DNA from: Bacteroides caccae
GTDB lineage: Bacteria; Bacteroidota; Bacteroidia; Bacteroidales; Bacteroidaceae
NCBI RefSeq assembly: GCF_002222615.2
Contig: NZ_CP022412.2
Location: 3,472,001-3,536,000 of the forward strand
Length of the DNA stretch: 64,000 nt
Reading direction: 5' to 3'
The translations under genes were made by a program, and so were the position numbers. Below are positions 60,901-64,000 of the stretch, piece by piece (position 1 is the first letter of the stretch; each line of letters begins with the position of its first letter). The notes beneath the pieces are model-generated. The model was not told the DNA's origin, ran no database searches, and worked only from the letters and a program-made list of their open reading frames with translations.

Positions 60901-61025
60901 ATTTCCTCATTTTCAAATTCCAAAGTGAAAAGAATTGGTTCAAACTTTTTATAATACCTACATATGATTAACGTCTCAACTCTTTTTCATTTCTTTTGGG
61001 TATTTTTCCACATTTCAGTTCCCCG

Positions 61026-61033
61026 TACCTTTG
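61026..61033 (+). promoter_or_regulatory. Bacteroides -7 box (TACCTTTG) for the heme-uptake operon
   Basis: TACCTTTG, 41 bp before the ATG at 61075, with TTTT 19 bp upstream. The box excludes the long upstream frame starting at 60964. It lies 125 bp from the right end of the mobile element. Confidence 0.6.
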
Positions 61034-61074
61034 CAACTGAAAAATTTATTAATCATTATCTATCAATATTAAGT

Positions 61075-61947
61075 ATGAAAATTTTAAACTTTTGGACAGT
61101 TGCTCTTATGGCACTATCATTTTCAACAACATTTGTTTCTTGCGGTGACGACAACGATATAAATCTTGCAAAGGAAATTGCCGGCACTTATAATGGATAT
61201 TCAGTCGGTGAATGCGATATGTTCTCAGACTATTTGTTGGGCGATCAATCCAGCGCAACAATAACCGGTAACGAAGACGGTAGCATTAATTTGGTATATA
61301 AATCCGGTTCAGGTGATTTCCGCCTGAATAATTTAAAACTTTCCTCGAAATCTTTCAGTGGTTCAGGTGAAGTGGTGATGTCCATGGGCAGTGGCACAGG
61401 TAGTAGTTATAACTACACACTGGAAGGTAGTGTAAATGAATCCAAAGTGTTAACCTTGAAGACTAATGTAGATATTCCGACACCCATGGGAGAAATGGAA
61501 ATCGTGTTCATGCAAGGAGAAACACCGATAACTTATAATATAGCTGCTACCTATCAGTATAACAGTTCATTGTCTATCAGTGTTGGAGATACATCCTACG
61601 GCACAACTGATGAATGTAAAGCTGTTATCAAACGTGTATCGGACACAACGGTAGACATTACTTTAAGCGGTTTCGCTAACTTGTCAGGTGCCGGTGGTCA
61701 TATGAGTTTAGGTAATTTCACTATCAGTGGAGTCAATGTAACAGCCGGAGCAAACGGAACCTATTCACTCAGCCTGGGAGAATATGAATCTACCGACAGC
61801 AATGGAAAAGCTATCACAGGAGAAAGCCTGAGTGGTACAATCGCAGCAGACGGTACTGCTACTATTAACACTGACTTCAAGCCAGGTAGTATGCCGATAG
61901 CTATTTCCACAGTATTTACAGGAAGTGATACAGCAAGTGCAGAATAA
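61075..61947 (+). CDS. Calycin-like domain lipoprotein
   Basis: 290 residues from the ATG at 61075 (MKILNFWTVALMALSFSTTF), with lipobox FVSC and lipid-Cys about residue 23, followed by GDDND. Two tandem beta-barrel halves follow: one starting AGTYNGYSVGECDMF near 33, with TITGNEDGSINLVYKSGSGD and NNLKLSSKSFSGSGEVVM, and one starting YQYNSSLSISVGDTSYGTTD near 162. They resemble the calycin-like (lipocalin-type) domains seen in many Bacteroides lipoproteins. As the first gene of an operon with HmuY and a TonB receptor it may bind or pass on heme or porphyrin; this is inferred. Confidence 0.75.
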   Translation: MKILNFWTVALMALSFSTTFVSCGDDNDINLAKEIAGTYNGYSVGECDMFSDYLLGDQSSATITGNEDGSINLVYKSGSGDFRLNNLKLSSKSFSGSGEVVMSMGSGTGSSYNYTLEGSVNESKVLTLKTNVDIPTPMGEMEIVFMQGETPITYNIAATYQYNSSLSISVGDTSYGTTDECKAVIKRVSDTTVDITLSGFANLSGAGGHMSLGNFTISGVNVTAGANGTYSLSLGEYESTDSNGKAITGESLSGTIAADGTATINTDFKPGSMPIAISTVFTGSDTASAE

Positions 61948-61956
61948 ACAATCTAA

Positions 61957-62628
61957 ATGAAAGAAATGAAAAGAAGCAATAACACTATTTTTAAATATAC
62001 AATGATACTGGGAGCGGCTATGTCGCTCTCAGCTTGTAATGGATTATTTGAGAATATTTATGACGCCCCCACAGAAACTGAAATGGAAATCAAAGAAAAT
62101 AGTTTCTCACAAATCAAAACTGTTGAGTACACAGAGTGGGCATATATTGATTTTTCCGGTCGTAAAGTTACCACAGTCAAAATCGGGAAAGAATATGAAA
62201 GCGAAATACCCGATAATTGGGATATCGCCATTCATCGCTATGATATAAAAACGAATGAAGGGGCAGCTTACCAAACGAGCTACACAAGTTTTGATGCCCT
62301 GAAAGCAAACGGAAAATTGCCTGATGACAAAGACTTTGTTAAAGATGAATGGACAACGGACAAAATTGCTATTGATATGTCCGGCATGATGGAAGGAAAC
62401 ATTGTCTATACCGACTCTTATTATAACAGTGTCCTATCCACCTGGCTGAATGTAGATACTTCGACTATGCCACCTATCTACACAATGTCCAATCAGGTCT
62501 ACCTGATACGACTGAAAGACAACACCTATGCAGCCATTCGTTTTACCAACTATACCAATGCCAAAGGTATAAAGGGATACATCGACTTCGACTTCCTATA
62601 TCCATTTGATTTCGAAGAAAATAACTAA
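61957..62628 (+). CDS. hmuY: HmuY-family heme-binding lipoprotein
   Basis: A 223-residue lipoprotein: signal FKYTMILGAAMSLSAC, lipid-Cys about 27. The body matches the HmuY fold: EYTEWAYIDFSGRKVTTVKI near 52, IPDNWDIAIHRYDIKTNEGA near 85, a central DKIAIDMSGMMEGNIVYTDS region and the closing LIRLKDNTYAAIRFTNYTNA, then GIKGYIDFDFLYP. HmuY of Porphyromonas captures heme at the cell surface and hands it to HmuR. It sits 9 nt after the calycin-like gene and 17 nt before the TonB receptor. Which axial ligands (His or Met) are used cannot be settled by eye. Confidence 0.9.
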   Translation: MKEMKRSNNTIFKYTMILGAAMSLSACNGLFENIYDAPTETEMEIKENSFSQIKTVEYTEWAYIDFSGRKVTTVKIGKEYESEIPDNWDIAIHRYDIKTNEGAAYQTSYTSFDALKANGKLPDDKDFVKDEWTTDKIAIDMSGMMEGNIVYTDSYYNSVLSTWLNVDTSTMPPIYTMSNQVYLIRLKDNTYAAIRFTNYTNAKGIKGYIDFDFLYPFDFEENN

Positions 62629-62645
62629 GAAAACAATAACAAAGA

Positions 62646-64000
62646 ATGAAACCTACATTTATAATATTATTATTTTCCTTTATAGCAACTTGCTCCACAT
62701 TTGCACAACAATCCAGTAATTATGTCAGCGGACGTGTAACTGATACAAACGGGGAACCCCTTCCCGGCGCCACAATCTCTATAAAAGGAAAAGGAACTGG
62801 AGCCGTCACCACATCCGACGGAACATATACATTGCAACTACCCGGAACTGGCGTGTATATCATTACCGCCTCTTACGTAGGTTATCAAACAGCAGAAAAG
62901 AAATTCACAACGGACGAAAACAAAAAACTAAGTTTCCGTCTATCCGAAGATCAATTTGACTTAGGAACGGTAGTAGTTACCGGTACCCGTACTCCCAAAC
63001 TGCTGAAAGATGCACCTATCATTACACGGGTGATTACCTCGGAAGATATTAAAAAGGTAAATGCCAATAATGTAGCCGACTTGTTAAAGACTGAACTTCC
63101 CGGCATTGAATTCACTTTTGCTATGGACCAGCAAACCTCTATCAATATGCAAGGCTTCGGCGGAAACTCTGTATTATTTCTTGTAGACGGGGAACGTTTG
63201 GCCGGTGAAACGCTAAATAACGTAGACTACGACCGTCTGAACCTTGATAATGTAGAACGCATCGAGATTGTGAAAGGTGCAGCATCCACCCTTTACGGTT
63301 CAAGCGCTATCGGAGGGGTTATCAACATCATTACACGCGAATCGGATGACCCATGGAATTTAAATCTTAATTCACGCTTCTCCGAGCACAATGACCATCG
63401 ATATGGTGGTACTGTGGGATTCAATGCAGGTAAATTCAACAGCCTGACCAATGTACAATATAATAATGTAGATACGTATGGCGTAGATAATCTGGGAGAT
63501 TTCTCAACTGTATTCGGAAGCCGAGTATGGAACTTCAAGGAACGGCTGATCTATCACCCATTGGAAACACTTAAACTGACCGCAAGAGCTGGGTATTATT
63601 TCCGTGAACGTAATAAACCGGGAGACACTCAAGACAGATACCGGGATTTCAACGGTGGGCTAAAAGCAAATTATACATTCAACACATTAAGTAATCTTGA
63701 AGTCGGTTACACTTTCGACCAATATGACAAAAGTGATTACCAGGTACTCTATAAAAATGATGTACGTGATTATAGCAATGTGCAGCATAATGTACACGCT
63801 CTTTATAATTACACTTTCAATGAAAAACATACGTTGACTGTCGGAGCCGATTACCTTCGCGATTATCTGATGTCTTACCAATTCACTGATAACGCTAACT
63901 ATATCATGCATACAGCAGATGCTTTCGGACAATTCGACTGGAATCCGACTGAAAGACTAAATGTAATCGCCGGATTACGGTTCGATTATTTCTCCGATTC
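62646..64000 (+). CDS. hmuR: TonB-dependent receptor, HmuR-like, N-terminal part
   Basis: The gene runs off the right edge after about 451 codons. Signal peptide TFIILLFSFIATCSTFAQ, then a carboxypeptidase-regulatory domain (SGRVTDTNGEPLPGATISIK, SYVGYQTAEKKF), then the plug (APIITRVITSEDIKKVNANN, VERIEIVKGAASTLYGSSAI, GGVINIITR) and the first barrel strands. It directly follows hmuY, so it is the probable outer-membrane heme channel. The diagnostic C-terminal heme motif lies outside the window, so substrate rests on context. Confidence 0.88.
   Translation, partial: MKPTFIILLFSFIATCSTFAQQSSNYVSGRVTDTNGEPLPGATISIKGKGTGAVTTSDGTYTLQLPGTGVYIITASYVGYQTAEKKFTTDENKKLSFRLSEDQFDLGTVVVTGTRTPKLLKDAPIITRVITSEDIKKVNANNVADLLKTELPGIEFTFAMDQQTSINMQGFGGNSVLFLVDGERLAGETLNNVDYDRLNLDNVERIEIVKGAASTLYGSSAIGGVINIITRESDDPWNLNLNSRFSEHNDHRYGGTVGFNAGKFNSLTNVQYNNVDTYGVDNLGDFSTVFGSRVWNFKERLIYHPLETLKLTARAGYYFRERNKPGDTQDRYRDFNGGLKANYTFNTLSNLEVGYTFDQYDKSDYQVLYKNDVRDYSNVQHNVHALYNYTFNEKHTLTVGADYLRDYLMSYQFTDNANYIMHTADAFGQFDWNPTERLNVIAGLRFDYFSD

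Larger units (their letters stand above)
60098..60909. mobile_element. 794-bp element with 19-bp perfect terminal repeats and 9-bp target duplication, no transposase
   Basis: ATTTCCTCA at 60098-60106 and again at 60901-60909 flank a block that begins CACGGCTTTTTCATTTAAG (60107-60125) and ends with its exact complement CTTAAATGAAAAAGCCGTG (60882-60900). Perfect inverted ends plus a perfect direct repeat immediately outside are the signature of a transposition event. The 756-bp interior has no credible protein; the best frame (60540-60776) is short and patternless. It must have been mobilised in trans (a MITE-like element) or lost its transposase. It carries a periodic repeat array and hairpins. 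It lies in the divergent gap between two transport operons. Confidence 0.82.

Noticed and set aside
60964..61074. 37-codon N-terminal extension of the calycin-like lipoprotein.
   Set aside because: It covers the promoter box at 61026-61033, and the lipoprotein signal begins at the ATG at 61075.

Overview
The window looks like chromosome from a Bacteroides species, most like the B. thetaiotaomicron/ovatus group, though I cannot fix the species from sequence alone. The evidence is a set of family-typical genes: type III glutamine synthetase, a 627-residue PurF-type enzyme, a trpBEGDCFA operon, LruC-domain lipoproteins, TonB receptors with carboxypeptidase-regulatory N-domains and HmuY. Promoters of the Bacteroides type (TTTG, about 19-21 bp, then TAnnTTTG) stand in front of most transcription units.

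1-20150 is a nitrogen and amino-group block. On the minus strand are purF-like, carA and carB (partial). Diverging from them is gltB-gltD-asnB, followed by a secreted glycerophosphodiesterase, an IS1182-type insertion sequence, a thioredoxin-fold protein without active-site cysteines, dapF-dapL and glnN. Two genes that would fit here survive only as scars. glmS keeps its first ~25 and last ~75 codons, and an ammonium-transporter gene keeps only its C-terminal tail.

20151-30165 holds an HdeD-like membrane protein, ppk-ppx (polyphosphate metabolism), a first LruC lipoprotein, a DASS-type anion permease, an iron-dependent alcohol dehydrogenase and a 46-residue membrane peptide. 30268-37068 is the complete tryptophan operon, preceded by a textbook attenuator with a leader peptide carrying three Trp codons in a row. 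ansA and a second LruC lipoprotein follow.

41023-44380 is a small envelope-polysaccharide operon: CheY-like receiver, sugar-phosphate transferase with its own receiver-like N-domain, degenerate GT2-like membrane protein and hexapeptide acyltransferase. Beyond it, 44212-44776 has no protein gene. It appears to encode two convergent small RNAs, one carrying seven copies of AGGUA. Next come a phospho-Asp-less LuxR-type regulator overlapping a hemerythrin/RIC-like protein, a stand-alone AICAR transformylase, the third LruC lipoprotein, a flavodoxin/DUF2023 pair, a cation-efflux protein and a YecH-like protein with a Crp/Fnr-type operator.

52671-58377 is a tandem duplication of [His-rich small membrane protein + TonB receptor], probably for metal uptake. 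It is followed by a YidE/AAE-family transporter. The divergent gap between that transporter and a heme-uptake operon (calycin-like lipoprotein, HmuY, TonB receptor running off the right edge) is filled by a 794-bp element. It has perfect 19-bp terminal inverted repeats and a 9-bp target duplication, and it carries a 22-bp-periodic, iteron-like repeat array. This element and the AGGUA-repeat RNA are the parts of the window least explained by known families.
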